Source: Trichaptum fuscoviolaceum
Lineage: Eukaryota > Basidiomycota > Agaricomycetes > Hymenochaetales > Trichaptaceae
DNA length: 64,000 nt
Direction: 5' to 3'
Assembly: GCA_910574455.1 (NCBI GenBank)
Contig: CAJSYZ010000003.1
Coordinates: 3,347,250-3,411,249, forward strand
In this document: positions 1-12,035 of the stretch, one piece after another
Layout: the number at the start of each line of letters is the position of its first letter
Position numbering within the stretch: the first letter of the stretch is position 1
Program-made: the position numbers and the translations under genes
The notes under the pieces: generated by a model
The model's database searches: none
Told to the model about the DNA's origin: nothing
Seen by the model: only the letters and a program-made list of their open reading frames with translations

Positions 1-1601
1 GCCTGCCTCTCCTTCGCGGTGTTCTCCGTGGGCCTTCCCATATTCCTTGTTCTGCGTTTATACAGCACAGCTACTACCAAACTTTATGATGAGACGCGGA
101 CGCTCATGATGCTCGGACCGTTGTACAATTTTTACGGCCAGGGTTCGCAGCTATTCGCGGTCATGTTCTTTGCCATGAATCTGATTTACGGGATCACTAT
201 TGGTTGTGGCCAGAAAAGCGGAACTGCGCAAGCTATCGTAATTCTTGCGACGGAAGTTGGAGCATCGCTGGGCACAAGCATCTGGTTGCCGTGGGGACGA
301 GGGGCGAGCATGGGTTTGATCAGCTTCTTCTTCTGTGTAGGCCGTACAACGGTGGCTGTTTTACTAGTCATTTTGACACCAACGGTGAGGATTATTGGGC
401 CTTTACAACGATGACCTGTCAAATGAGTGAATGCTGACTGGAAACAAAATTACAGGTCTCTGTCGGCAACGATGCTGCCGGGTGGGTTGCGACAGCAATA
501 TTGTTTATACTGGGTCTGATATATCTCGGGTTCCTGATGATCTTGAGCATCAAGATCATTGAAGCATTGATCCGCATCATTGCACGAATCCCATACGATC
601 GCAGCAGGCATAGCCTAGACAGTGGACTCCTTGGAGTGCTGGGACTGTTGGGCTGCTGTAGGCCTAGACGACGCAATAAACGACGTAGTCGTCGACCTCC
701 AGCCAATGACAGTCAAGGAGGGTCCAGTCTAGGCTCGAAGCAGTATGTTGCAGGACCTGTGAAGAACACGACACCTAGGAGTAGTATTGGGCCCCCATCA
801 GTTCTTCGTCCGGAGCATGCTCTGCGACCTTACAGAGAAGATAGTGATGATGAGAGCGGATACATTATGGGATCGTGGCAACCCTTCCCCCAACCAGGCT
901 ATGCTGCTGTCGAAGATGCGCCATCAACGCCAGTAGGAGAAACGCCGCCGAAGAGTGGATTTGCGAGAGTTGGTGGTGGGAGGGCTCACTATGACTCACC
1001 CTATGCGATCCAGACCAACTCCACTGCTACGACGCCCAAACAAGAATTCCCTTCAATGGAGCGAATCAGACGACAGACGCCCTCTCCACCACTGCGTGTA
1101 TCCGAAACGCCAACGAACAGGTCGACCGTGACAGTGAACCATCAGGTGTCGTCGGGGTTGCCACCCGGTGCAATGTCGCCTGCACGACCTACTGTGCACG
1201 TCCGGACAAAGTCGCAATCCGCCATTGTCGAGGATGCGTCGGTGTTGTTTAATTTACAAGCTGGGTCTTCTGCCATTTTCGAGCCGCCATCTGCCGAACA
1301 GTCGTTGCGACCTCCTCAGATCCCAATCGCTGCTGAGACGGACGACTCGTCGTCGGATGCTCCAGAACCCAAGCGCAACCACTGGTTTAATTTCCGTAAA
1401 GCGAGACGGTTGAGTGAAATCGAGCCGACAGATGAACAACAGTTAGAAGAAGGTGGCCGGTCGTTTGTCGTCATTAGAGATAAACGGCTGAGCGCAGCTC
1501 AACCTTCAGATCCTAAACCTGAGCCGTCAACATCCGCGGATCCTGGAGACGGGGAAGGTCAGCGATCTTTCGTAGTTTTACGAGGAAACAACACATCTTG
1601 A
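1..1601 (+). CDS. TRP-like (Pkd2/Flc family) membrane channel, 5'-truncated by window edge
   Basis: The start lies outside the window. Exons run from base 1 to 384 and 456 to 1601, giving the last 509 residues; the frame is open from base 1. The intron at 385-455 is GT-AG in phase 0 and joins ILTPT to VSVGND. The first 200 or so residues are a run of hydrophobic helices, including LLVILTPT and a long helix ending LSIKIIEALIRI, typical of the C-terminal half of fungal TRP-like channels (PF06011), which sit in the ER, vacuole or plasma membrane and affect calcium or flavin handling. After the last helix come Cys-Cys and an Arg/Lys-rich segment (CCRPRRRNKRRSRRPP). The remaining 300 residues are a disordered cytoplasmic tail rich in Ser, Pro and Thr. 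It contains two copies of a [QG]RSFVVxR motif, one near the very end. The family assignment rests on helix pattern, so it is moderately sure. Confidence 0.7.
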
Positions 1602-1842
1602 AAACGACATTTGCAAAGTCACGTCGTTTGTTCTTGTATAGCTTGTATATCAGTTTTTTTTCCTGCCATGTTTTCGTTCCTTTCCGCATTGCATTTCATT
1701 ACATGGACTAAATGGACTGTTACATCTGCACTGCTATGATTTGACGTTTTTATGTAATGAAAAGTACCTAACGTAATCAAGATCGGTGTTTACAAGATAA
1801 AATATACATGAAAGAATGAGCTGACAAGTCCGGATGAAAATG

Positions 1843-4356
1843 CTAAGAGTCTGTAATGGTATCATTGTCCCTTTCCACACCCCCCAACCAAAATATACGC
1901 CAATCCTCCAAGTCCCTCCTGCACCATGCATAGAAGCCCTCTTCGGCCTTTTTCTTGTCTACCAGGGCAGTGGTAGAACTGCTGTAAGACATGACAGAAT
2001 CTGATCGTAGGAGAAGGTGTTGTGGAGGTTTGTGCCACATGCCTCCCCGGCAGAAATATCCAGTATCCCCGCCTATGTCGGTGTGCGCTCTAACTATCTC
2101 CTCCCCACGCGATTTACCCTTACCTTTCGAAAATATAGAAAGTGGTACCTCCTGAACCTCAATGCCGTACTCTCCCAGGCCAATTACTTGCAGGAAGCTT
2201 GGTTCATTCCGCGGAAAACAAATTCGATTGCAGATTTGAGTTGGGGGATATTGCCAAGTCAATACGCAGAGTGGAGGGGTGGAAGATAGAGGAGTAGGTA
2301 TAGGGTAAGGCACGACATGTGTCTGCTTGCCTCGAGTGAGTAAGTATACGGAACGAGTTCCTTGGGAACTCGAGTTGGATGATGGCGATGGTAGTTCCTC
2401 GTAGGAAGGAGGTAGCCAGTGCCCCTTCGTTTCACGTACGAATGAACGACGGGGAGATGTAGCAAGGGGAGAGGAAATATCCTTCGGACTCTCTTCGAAG
2501 AGCTCTACTTCACCGACAGCAGAATCCGCAAGACGTATAAGACCAGCTTTCTTCTCAAAGACGACAAAAAGGGAAAGTTGATTACCATAATCTGGCGAAG
2601 GAGAAGTCGACCGTTCTCGATGTCGATCGCGGCTGACTTCGAGAGATGGTCTTAGTGAAAACCGTCGAGAGGGAGAATCAATGTCGACGGACGCCTGAGA
2701 TGCGTTCGAAGGAGTTCGGAGAAGGACGGTGTCCTGAGCGCGCTGTTGCACAAAGGAGATATTGCGTGGTGGGAGAGGCGCGTAGAATTCCTGAAAGCAA
2801 AAATGATCAACGGCGGCCCTCTCAGAGCATCTAAAACAAACCTTAACAAATCTAAAGGCTCGTTCGCCCTTCGGTGTCTCGTACAGCAGGATGTTTTGCT
2901 TCGTCGCTATGGCCAGTGTCGAGCTGCCTCTTGATCCATTCACTTCATCACGTCGTAATTCGAAAAACAAGACATTGAAGTTCAAAAGTCGCGAACCAGG
3001 TATTGCAAGCGGAACAAAATCAGTGGCCCAGCGCAGTGGTAAATCATCTACCACGTCCCACCCTGAGTCGGCAGACGTGGCGCTCGTACCTCTCCGCATA
3101 GGAGACGCCATTTGTTTGGAAGCTGACGGATATGAAGTATGAGGCTCGGGCGCCCCGTTGGAATCTGTAATCATGTTTTTGAACTTGGAAATACTAGAGT
3201 TGTGCTTATGCTTCTTTGTATAGGTTTGTTGAGGGCTCCAGTTGGATGGTCGACGAAGATCAAGCGGTTTGCTGTCCTGGCGAAAATAGGGTGATAAACA
3301 TAGTGAAAGTGATCTAAAAGGAGCCAACCGACCTTCTGCGTTATGCAATAACGTGCAAGACTAGTAAGACTTGCGAGGTTGTACATGCGTATTGATCGAA
3401 CAATATCACGTTCCCTTGAATTCGGAGTTTCGACTTCAGAGCCTACCAGTGCAAGGACGACGCCCTGCGGAGTGACATCACCGGTATCCTGAAATTCAAG
3501 AACCTCCAGTTGGAATACACTATGAAAAGGTAAGTGCTGGGTCGTCAGTTGAGCAGAAGTGATAAATTACCCCTCGCCTTCCCATATCGGCCTGACTATG
3601 GCATCAGAAGGATTAGAAGTATCCGGGTCACCAGTTGGGAATAGGTCCATGACAGACAATCCATTCTCATGACCGATGAGCATATATCGGTCACCAGTGA
3701 GTGGTAGCAGTGCGCGTATAGGTGAAGTGGTGTGAGGCAAAAATCTAGATCCAAAACTACAGATTTTCAAATGCGACGGATGTATACTCTCGCTAGGTAT
3801 TGGAATTGACGGAGTCTCCGGCTCATCGAGACAGTACGACGGAGGGTCATAGTTTGAGACTTGGACGGTATTGTCAGACCAATTTGAATGTATGGAAGGA
3901 GCTGACTGCCCATGCGCTGACGGGACCCGTAATGACTGTGTTGACAAAGTTAAACGGCTGAAGCTACTTTCGGTACCACCATTCTGCTAGAGCTGAGTGT
4001 TATGATCAAATCATAAGCGTACAGGCTTCCTCGTCGCTTACATCAACACCCCAGCCCCTTTCACGTCTCCGGGTGCGTTCTTCCGGTGTGATGTCAATAT
4101 AACGCTCAGCAGCTCTGCCGATATACATAAGTCAGAACGCAAATGCTTCATGAAGAATAAAGTTGCCTGCCTCTTCTCAATCCAGCCTTTCCATCTTCCA
4201 AACCTATCGACCCGGACATTCAGATGGTTGTGTCTGCGATAATACAGAAAATAGCTACCTCGAGTTTGGACCCTTTTCAGCTGCGAGGTCCTCGTATGTT
4301 GGAAGGCCATCTCCCCCAGAGGTATCTTGCTCTGGTTCATATGGAATGTCTGCCAT
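1843..4356 (-). CDS. CNH-like beta-propeller protein of unknown function
   Basis: Seven exons on the minus strand: 4356-4259, 4203-4171, 4114-4042, 3983-3571, 3519-3333, 3276-2842 and 2790-1843, for 728 residues. All phases agree. The intron at 4115-4170 is GC-AG. The intron at 2791-2841 is 51 nt with no stop, so it looks coding in a plain ORF scan. The N-terminus (MADIPYEPEQDTSGGDGLP) is followed by a short basic segment (RFGRWKGWIEKR). Propeller-like strands then appear: GDRYMLIGHENGLSVMDL, LVGSEVETP, and TKQNILLYETPKGERAFRF leading to VKEFYAPLPPRNISF. These resemble the citron homology (CNH) domain found in Rho GEFs and Vps39-like proteins, but no kinase, GEF or PH domain precedes it. The acceptor of exon 4 could be 3 nt earlier (3986). 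It is divergent from the kelch gene. Its function is unknown. Confidence 0.65.
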
Positions 4357-4922
4357 GTTGATGAAGATGAGGTGAACGTCGTAGTTATTGATATAGGAAG
4401 AGGGCCCTCAATGATCCAAGCAACGAGCGCCGACGACAGCCTTTCCAAGCCTTTCGAGGCGGCTGTACGCGTGCGACCTAATTATAGGCGCGCGATCAAT
4501 TGTACTTTATACTATACTATATGTCATCTTATGTAACTTCTCTGACCATTTAAAGTGATTGTGGCAATACTTCCTTTTACGGTATACTTATGCCTCGTGT
4601 ACGTCTAAAGAGCCAGCTGACAGGCATTATGCCCGTCGTGAGCATCATCGGATTTGTTCTACGCTTTCTGGCGCCGTTGATATTAAGTCGATAAATAGAC
4701 TCGTACGACGATAGGATGGGAAGTGGGACGAAATGAAGTGACCGTTGCCGAGAGTGGTTATGTCGGGTGTATACAAGCCGAGGGGATCCGTGGGAGAGTG
4801 AAGCGCACACCTTGGATTCGAAACATAGAGAAGGCAAGAGCGTGTTCGCCAGCGAGCTCACCGTCTTCACCCGTGCGGGCATCTTCTCCTTATCACCATC
4901 CCCCGACGACTGTCGACGGGCG
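4357..4922. other. Intergenic region between divergent genes
   Basis: This 566-base stretch separates the CNH-like gene (minus) from the kelch gene (plus) and must hold both promoters. An ATG at 4767 lies in frame with the kelch start at 4923 but would put about 50 polar residues before the signal peptide, so I did not use it. No RNA gene or repeat was seen. Confidence 0.5.
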
Positions 4923-7900
4923 ATGGCAAGGGCTCTACAGCCTTTCCGACTCACCTTCCTCGTGTTTTTCGTTCTCCTCAAGCTCGTCATTGCGCAGAAT
5001 CCATCAACAAACACTCAAGTCCCACCTTTACAATGGATAGATCTTTCTGGCTTAACTAGCGGTTCGCCTCCTCCGGGTCTAAAATACGCGTCGATGGGCT
5101 TTGATGGAACAAGTCAGACGGTCATAGTATTCGGTGGCGAGGCTGCGGGTGGTACCGCTACCCAGCAAACATATCTGTATGTTTTTGTGTTCATAGTTTC
5201 TCCTATTACTTTATGTTGAGTCAGTACTAACGCTACATTTCCACATATTATCATAGTCTCAATCTCTCATCTCTTGCGTGGACGACTCCTAATCCTCCAA
5301 ATGGCTTGACTGCAAAGCCGCCCTCTCGTAGCGCCGCCATTAGCGGAAGCGACTTTGCCGCGAGCAAGTACGTCATAGTCATTTGCCAAATAGAAAGAGA
5401 GCGCTGACCATTCCTATACTCTCAGTCGACACGGTCATATTATTATTGGAGGAAAAGACACGAACGGAAATCCGCTCTCTGACGCTTGGGTTTGTGATCC
5501 ACTTATACTAATAGTATGGTTATTAAGCTTGCCATAGGAATTTGACTATAGGACGCAATTCTGGACTGAAATCAATGTTAGTCCAGGTGGTCCCTCGGCA
5601 CGGTTCAGTGCGTCGGGTGGCATAGACCCAACTGCGCCTCCCATCCAGGATGATATTGTTCAAGGTCCAAACAACACATTCTATCTTGTGGGGGGGACAG
5701 ACAACAAAACCATATTCTCCTTGTCGGATGCGTGGAAGTTTGAAGTCGCCGGTGTGCTCTCGCCAAACCTCCCCAATGACACGGTCGGGAGCTGGACAAA
5801 GATCAGTGTAGGCGATAATTTACCTTCACGGGTGCGCCAGGGAGGTGCGGTCATGCCTTCCGCCAAAGTTGTCGCTATCGGAGGTTGCGACGCACTAGAT
5901 TTTACAGATGACCTCTGCGCAGAACAAGATGCTACAGTCATCAGCGTCAATGACAGTAAAGATCTTTCTCCCCCAAATTGTGCTGCCCCGCGTGTTGGAC
6001 CTGCCCTCACACCGAACTACAACACTGCATCCAGTAACTTCGGTACACAAGTCTTCATGTTACTCGGAACCTTCAACGATTCACTGTGGGACGATGATAA
6101 AGGGTTGGTCAATGGCGAGGTGGTATGTTCCAGATTTTTTTTCGTTGTACAGTACAAACGATTTATTACTTATCTTATCGCAATCTCACAGGATATATTT
6201 GATATCGGAACAGGCAGTTGGACTCGTATCCTACCTTCTGGAGATCCTGGCTCATCAAACAACAAGAACCCCTCTTTTCCGATACCACGAGAAGGAGCAG
6301 CCGTGGTTTCCTCGCCTCATGCCTTAGTCGGCACCAATCCTTCCGTCGGTGCAGATATCCTTGTCTTTGGCGGACAAGATGGCAAAGGGAATTATTTGAA
6401 TGACCTATGGTTGTTGCGAGGGTATCAGGCGGCTCTCAGTCAATCAAATCAGACCTGGTCAGGATTTGGCAATGGCGACTTGCAAACGGGAATAGACGCC
6501 TCTGGTACTGGCGTAACAGTTCGATATATGACATCGTGCGCACAAGCCTTGACACCATCATCTACCACAAGCCCGTCGCCTACTTCAAGTTCTCCATCTT
6601 CTCCATCTTCTCCATCTGGGACACCTGGGCAGAGTACTTCAAGGAAGTCATTCCCTTTCGACACGTCTGTCGGTCATAAAGCTTTGTCGCCTGTGTCCCT
6701 TGCAGGGCTTCTAGTAGCCTTGGTCATTCATCGTCTATCGCTTCCCTGGATGGGGGCCTCGAACAAAACTAATGCGCGATCTAACCTCGTTTACTTAGCA
6801 GCAATAATAGGAGTTGTTTCGTACGCTGTTGGCATTGTTGGGCTTGTACTCTCTTTCACCTCCATAAAAACATCCAACAACACGCTGTCAAAGAGGGCGA
6901 GCTCACGTTCTACGCTGAAGACAGGTCATGGCATAGCCGCTTTGATATTGTTCATCGGCCTTTATGCCTCATTCGCGGCGTTCATCTTCACTACCGTCAG
7001 TAATCGATCGAGTTCTGAGCCTGAAGTGTCTTCAGAACGACCTGATGCGTCACGGAAAGACTCTCAGGAAACCGGGATGACGTTGAACGGGACTACAAGA
7101 GAAAAGAACGGTACAGTCCGGCGTCCGTCAAGCCCTTCGTCAGCTCCTGATCACGAATCCATCCCCCCCGAAAGCCCCGACACAGAGCCTGGAAAACGCA
7201 GTTTATCTCTACTTGGTGGACACTTCTTCTCCAAACGGCGGAATGTCGCGGAGCGATCGGATCGTCGTTCGAGCGAGAGCGGTCGTGATTCTATGAGCTC
7301 GGGTCCTTCAAGAGGCTTCGAGGTTCTTAACCGAGGGAACCGTAAAAGAAGACTAAGCGCGAATGGACTAAATGACTATTCAGCTACCGAGCAGATTAGT
7401 ACGGCTGGCGTGCCGCGTAGCCTCAGTGATTTGAGCTGGCTGGATAGACGACGTAGTGTCGCTGCCATTGTGGGTATCTTTGATTTTCGTTTTGTCTACA
7501 CACTAACGCAATGTTACAAGGGCGACCTTGATTACGCACTCACACAATTGCACCACGCTGAAGGGCATGGCTCGACGCCGCCCGCTGTTGATACCCGGAG
7601 CACAGGACCATTGCTCCAATTCCCAAGTCGGGAGGAAGACCGGCCAATCCTCCCCTCAAAAGTTCACTCATTTATCCATACCTTACTTCATTGCTTCATT
7701 CTAGGACTATCAGTCGTCACGCTCGTTGCTCTTTGGCAACGCGCCCCTAAAGCCGCTTTCGTTGTCTTCCTGATCTGGACGCTAGCTTTCTATGCTATTT
7801 CCTTCTTCCTTGCGTGGCGTGGTATCCCACGAGAATCGATCCTCACGGTGCTTTTGACAAGCATCAAGTATCACGACCGCCAGCCCGTACCCCCTTCCAC

Positions 7901-8162
7901 TCCCCCCTCTCGCCCACTGTCGACCGCCGCAAATGAACAGTTTCCCGTTCCTGCAGACTCTCGTAGTCCCTATGTATACCATCAAACACCGTATCGACGA
8001 GCGATGTCAACAGCGGAAGAAGATTATTTGTCTTCCTCTGGGCATGCGCCCGATGAAGACGAGGACGAAGAGCAACGTAGAATTGAACAGGAAATGGAAC
8101 GTCGTGATGTTTCTATCATCACAGTACCTAAGCGGAAGCTCTGGATTGCCAACCCTTCGTAG
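4923..8162 (+). CDS. Secretory-pathway kelch-repeat protein with five C-terminal membrane helices
   Basis: Six exons: 4923-5176, 5257-5367, 5426-5489, 5538-6122, 6192-7469 and 7521-8162, for 977 residues. The start was chosen because MARALQPFRLTFLVFFVLL begins a clear signal peptide. About five kelch blades follow, each with a hydrophobic run ending Gly-Gly: VIVFGGEAAG, HIIIGGKDTNG before DAWEFDYRTQFW, FYLVGGTDN before DAWKF, VVAIGGCDAL, and ILVFGGQDGKGNYLNDLW. A Ser/Thr/Pro-rich stalk leads to three helices (near LAGLLVALVIH, YLAAIIGVVSYAVGIVGLVL and IAALILFIGLYASFAAF). Then comes a disordered loop of about 200 residues and two more helices (LLHCFILGLSVVTLVALW, AFVVFLIWTLAFYAISFFLAW). The introns at 6123-6191 and 7470-7520 are multiples of three without stops. 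Architecture suggests a lumenal or extracellular propeller tethered to a membrane; the ligand is unknown. Confidence 0.75.
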
Positions 8163-8573
8163 TTAATGCAGATCACGATCCTATTTGTCTCCTGTCTTGG
8201 TTCTCTCCTGTAATAGTATGTCGCTAATGCTTTCTCAGTAGTGTAGTTGCAGGACTTTCAAGCATTTACCCTCTTTTACCACTTCCTCAACATGACGCAT
8301 TCGGAATCCATGTTCATATTGCACTATTATCTTCCTACCTCTTATTTCTCGCAGCACGGACAGCTTAGCTGAGATGAGATACTACTTCCATTATGTGATC
8401 TATATAGTTAATGTAGGATATGAGTGCTAACAAAGCATGCTGTTTATGACGATAAATACAAGCCGGATAACAACCGGGAACGAAGACAACAGCTGCCTAA
8501 ATGCAGTGAAATCGACCGTTGTAGAGTCCGTTAGTCCATGGGTAATGATTGTCGAAGGAAATTGGTAAATAAA
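8163..8573. other. Intergenic region between convergent genes
   Basis: The 411 bases hold the 3' ends of the kelch gene (plus) and of the acidic-x-PL protein gene (minus). I see AT-rich 3' UTR-like sequence and no gene. Confidence 0.5.
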
Positions 8574-11500
8574 TTACGGTTGCTCTATCGCAACATCTTG
8601 CCTCCACTTATCAACGCGATTAAACTTCGCAGCATCTTGGGTTTGTATGGGCATGGGTGCTGGTGCAGCAAATTGCATTGGAGATGGTGCCATCATCATC
8701 AAGTTCGGTTGGGGATTAAAAACCATGGATTGATAAAGTTGTGCCTGCAACATCTGCTGCTGCTGTGCCTGCGCCTGAGCTAGCATGAATTGAGATTTCC
8801 TCAGTTGCTCTGGGTGCATTGCAAGGGGTCTGTCGTCATCGTCCGCGTTTCCACCTGCCTGCGACATTCCAGACATTCCAGAAAACAACGATGAGTTAGG
8901 GAAACGGGATGCTCTGACTCCTAGGGGGACATCATCTTCGTCATCATCCTCGCGCTTTACAGCTACAGACGATGGTGATGGTAGATTATCGAAGTCAATA
9001 GGTGGAATATTCAGCTTGGGTTTGTCCAGGAGCGCAGACAGAGGTCTATCTTCATCAGAGTCATCTTCTGCATGAGAACGAGGGATAGCTAGTTTCTGAG
9101 CAGCCCTATGCAAGGTCACTGAAAGCGGTAGATCTTCATCGCTATCTTCTGGTACAGCTAAGGGAGCAGGACGGCTCGGGAATCGTAGACCGACACCAGT
9201 AGAGCGAACTGGTCCACCTTCATCATCAGACACCCAGTTATCGGCTGCCTTCTCCCGTAGAGCAGATCCCATCGATTGCCTGGGTTCCGCCTCACTGGCA
9301 CTGCTTTCGTCGTCCGTATCATCTCCTGCCGAAACATGATCCCGTCGTTTCGTGGACGTGACTTTTGCAATATCAGGGAGAGCAAGAGAGGGTGACGGAT
9401 CACGCGGCACAGATGCAGAGACATTGGATGCAGCGGTAAAGGAGGAGTCGCCAAAGGGAACTAGATCCGCTGGCTCTTTCCCCTTTCCTTTGCCTTTCTT
9501 TTTCTTCTTCGCTTTCTTAGCCTCTTCCTCTTCTTGTTTCCTCCTCTCTTCGGCGTCCAACTTCTCTTGGGCCTCAATCTCCTTCAGTTTTGCCACCTCC
9601 CTTTCCCAAAGTTTATCTACGCCAAATACTGATCGAGCCTTTGGCATCGCTGATTCACGATTGCCTGTTTCAGCGAGGATGCCATTATCATCGAATGTCA
9701 ACAATGGTTGTCCCCCGCGAGAATTTCGCCTATTAAGAGCAGGTTCTGAGTTAGACGATTCCAGGCCCTTTCCACTCGGTTGCCGAACCAAAGATGCAGG
9801 ATCGATCAATGTACTAGACCTCGTCATCGTTCTATCCATCATAGATGGACGCTGATCCCCAGTAAAAACCCTAACGATTTAGAAGTTAAATCAATGTATT
9901 GCAAGCAACTTTAAGGAAGGCGTATCACCTTTGCTTACTACGCATTTCTGCCTTTCTAGCCTCGAGATCATCTATTAGACTTCGTCCAAATAGTTTGCCA
10001 GGTGGTCGTCGTGTTTTTGGTTCTGCAGTCGGTTGCTCGGTAATTGGAGAGGCTTTTGGCTTATTCACGGGTTCCTCGGGGATTTCTTCCACCTTAACTT
10101 GCTCGCCGTCTCTGCCAGCCCTTCGTAAATTTCCATCAATGTCATTGTATGTTACATCTCTTTGACCGTCCACCATGAGCGTATTCCGGAATAAGAGCTG
10201 AGAGGCGGAAAGACTAAGACGAGGATTTGGTGTAAATGAGTTGGAAGGGACAGGAACATTAACGGAAGATGATGGACCGAGCATAGACATCCGAGTAGCT
10301 GACGTACGGGCGCCAGGAGGGAGTGGTCGACCATCTGAAGAATCCAAGAAACCATCCCTCGTCAATGGTTTTTGGACCTCAGGCACGGAGGTCGCAGAAT
10401 TCTGCAGAGGACTTGGCATGATGAGAACTTTCGGTCTCATAAGGTCCAGACGAGAATATCTTCTGTCTCGAGGAGAAAAGTCGTCCCCATAGGCCGACTG
10501 AAAGTCATCATCGAGCATATTACGCGTACCAAAAGACGCGGCGGATATTCTTCTGTCGCGAGGGTCTTTAACATCTAAAGCAGATGCTCTTGATGGAGCA
10601 CGTGGAACCTGTATATTTTCGTTTTCATCGTGGAAAGCCTGCTGGAGCCCAACTGACATGCGGGTCGCATTCGATGAAGTTCGAGCAGCTGCAGCGTATT
10701 TAGGATCAAATCGCGATGCACGAGATGCAGGAGGCGGGGGAATGGCAAACGGATTTGGCTGTTCACTACCAGCATTGTTTGATAGCATTGTGCCCATTGA
10801 CGCCGTGGAGTAGGTGCGACCATGTCCTTCCGGGTGATCGTCAAGTCGAGAACCTGCGCGAGAACCCTCTCTGGAATCTTCAGGTATAGGAGAAGACGAC
10901 GGAAATGGTATCGTATCTTTATTTGCTCCGAATGAAGATGAGGACATCAAGGGAGGGCGAATGGGCAGGGATTCGATAAGAGGGTGATTGGAGAAGCGTC
11001 GACGGTGGCCTGGTCTCTCTAGCTCAACAAACTCCGCTGCATCAAGAGGATTAGATATGGAGTTACGTCGTCGAGGGTCTTCTGATCCATCTACACCTGC
11101 GCCTAACTCGTTGAGGGGAGCACTCATGCTACGAGAATGTTGCATTCTGCCTCCACCTTCCGACATGGTTGCCCCATATCCCGACTGGAAAGGCTGACTT
11201 TGCTTAGCGGTAGGAAACACGTCAGATTTCGCCTTTCCCTTTCCCTTCGATGCCCGGCTACCCTTTTCCTTTGGTATCAAGGAGTCGAGACCCCATGAAG
11301 CCAAGTCTACCTCGAGTGGCTCTTCTTCAGCTTGCTCTTCCTCGAGATCGTCTTCGCCGAACGGATTATAGAGCTCGGTCACTGTCGCTCTTGACTTCCT
11401 GGACTGCATTCTTTCCTCTGTAGCGCCTGCTTCACTGGGAAGTGATACACCAAGGAAGTCGGTACTTCGTCTTGCAGCTTCGCTCTTCGCATGGATGCTC

Positions 11501-11658
11501 CCGTTAGCCCGACGTAAATAAGAAAATATAGCGCTATCGTATGCAGATTTCTTGGGAGCATCGGGGTTATCTGAGTCGTTATCGTATTCTGTCCGACTTA
11601 TGTTAGCTGCACGGATCAGATCCAGCGGTGCATCACGCACCGAGAAGGGCGGCTGCAA
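8574..11658 (-). CDS. Large disordered protein with repeated acidic-x-PL motifs, 5' end unresolved
   Basis: Two exons are clear, 11658-9929 and 9870-8574, joined by a 58-nt GT-AG intron in matching phase, for at least 1008 residues. The open frame runs up to about 11658 but has no ATG there; the first in-frame Met is about 80 residues in. A further upstream exon is therefore likely, perhaps near 11880-11930, but I could not fix it. The protein is mostly Ser/Pro/Arg/Asp-rich and disordered. Landmarks are YNPFGEDDLEEE followed by VDLASWGLDSLIPKEK, a basic helix-like segment GRSLIDDLEARKAEMRSKQR, a lysine-rich segment near 9500 that could be a nuclear signal, and four motifs of the form acidic-D-x-PL (DLPLSV, DRPLSA, DVPLGV, DRPLAM) in the last 250 residues. 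A Met/Gln/Pro-rich tail ends in FNRVDKWRQDVAIEQP. I do not recognise the family. Confidence 0.6.
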
Positions 11659-12035
11659 GCTGCAGCCTGGAAAATGAGGCCATTGCTAATAAAGCAGATG
11701 TATCGCTTGCGAAGTGTACTGCCCAGGTACAAGTGGTTTCTAAAGAGCGGAGGGAAACATGCAGTAAGCAGTGGAAAGTCAAGTAGGTCGGTGGTCAGTG
11801 AAAGGATAGCGAACAAGCTTGTGGCGAATTGGAAGCGGAACACGTGTCGGATTGATCGTTACGGTGTTGTCGACCGTATGGGTAACTCTCACTGAAGCCA
11901 TTTTTCATGTTGAAAGTGTTACAGGTACTAAAGTAATGGATGAAACCAAAATAACGCCAACAATTGATTTACCAGATACATTACATTGCATTTTTACGAG
12001 ACAAGACGAAGAAAAGAGGGAGAAATGCTCAGGGC
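11659..12035. other. Upstream region of the acidic-x-PL gene and 3' flank of the GRP94 gene
   Basis: 377 bases between two minus-strand genes. It probably contains the missing first exon of the acidic-x-PL gene and its promoter; a CACGTG E-box sits at 11841-11846. No RNA gene was seen. Confidence 0.4.
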
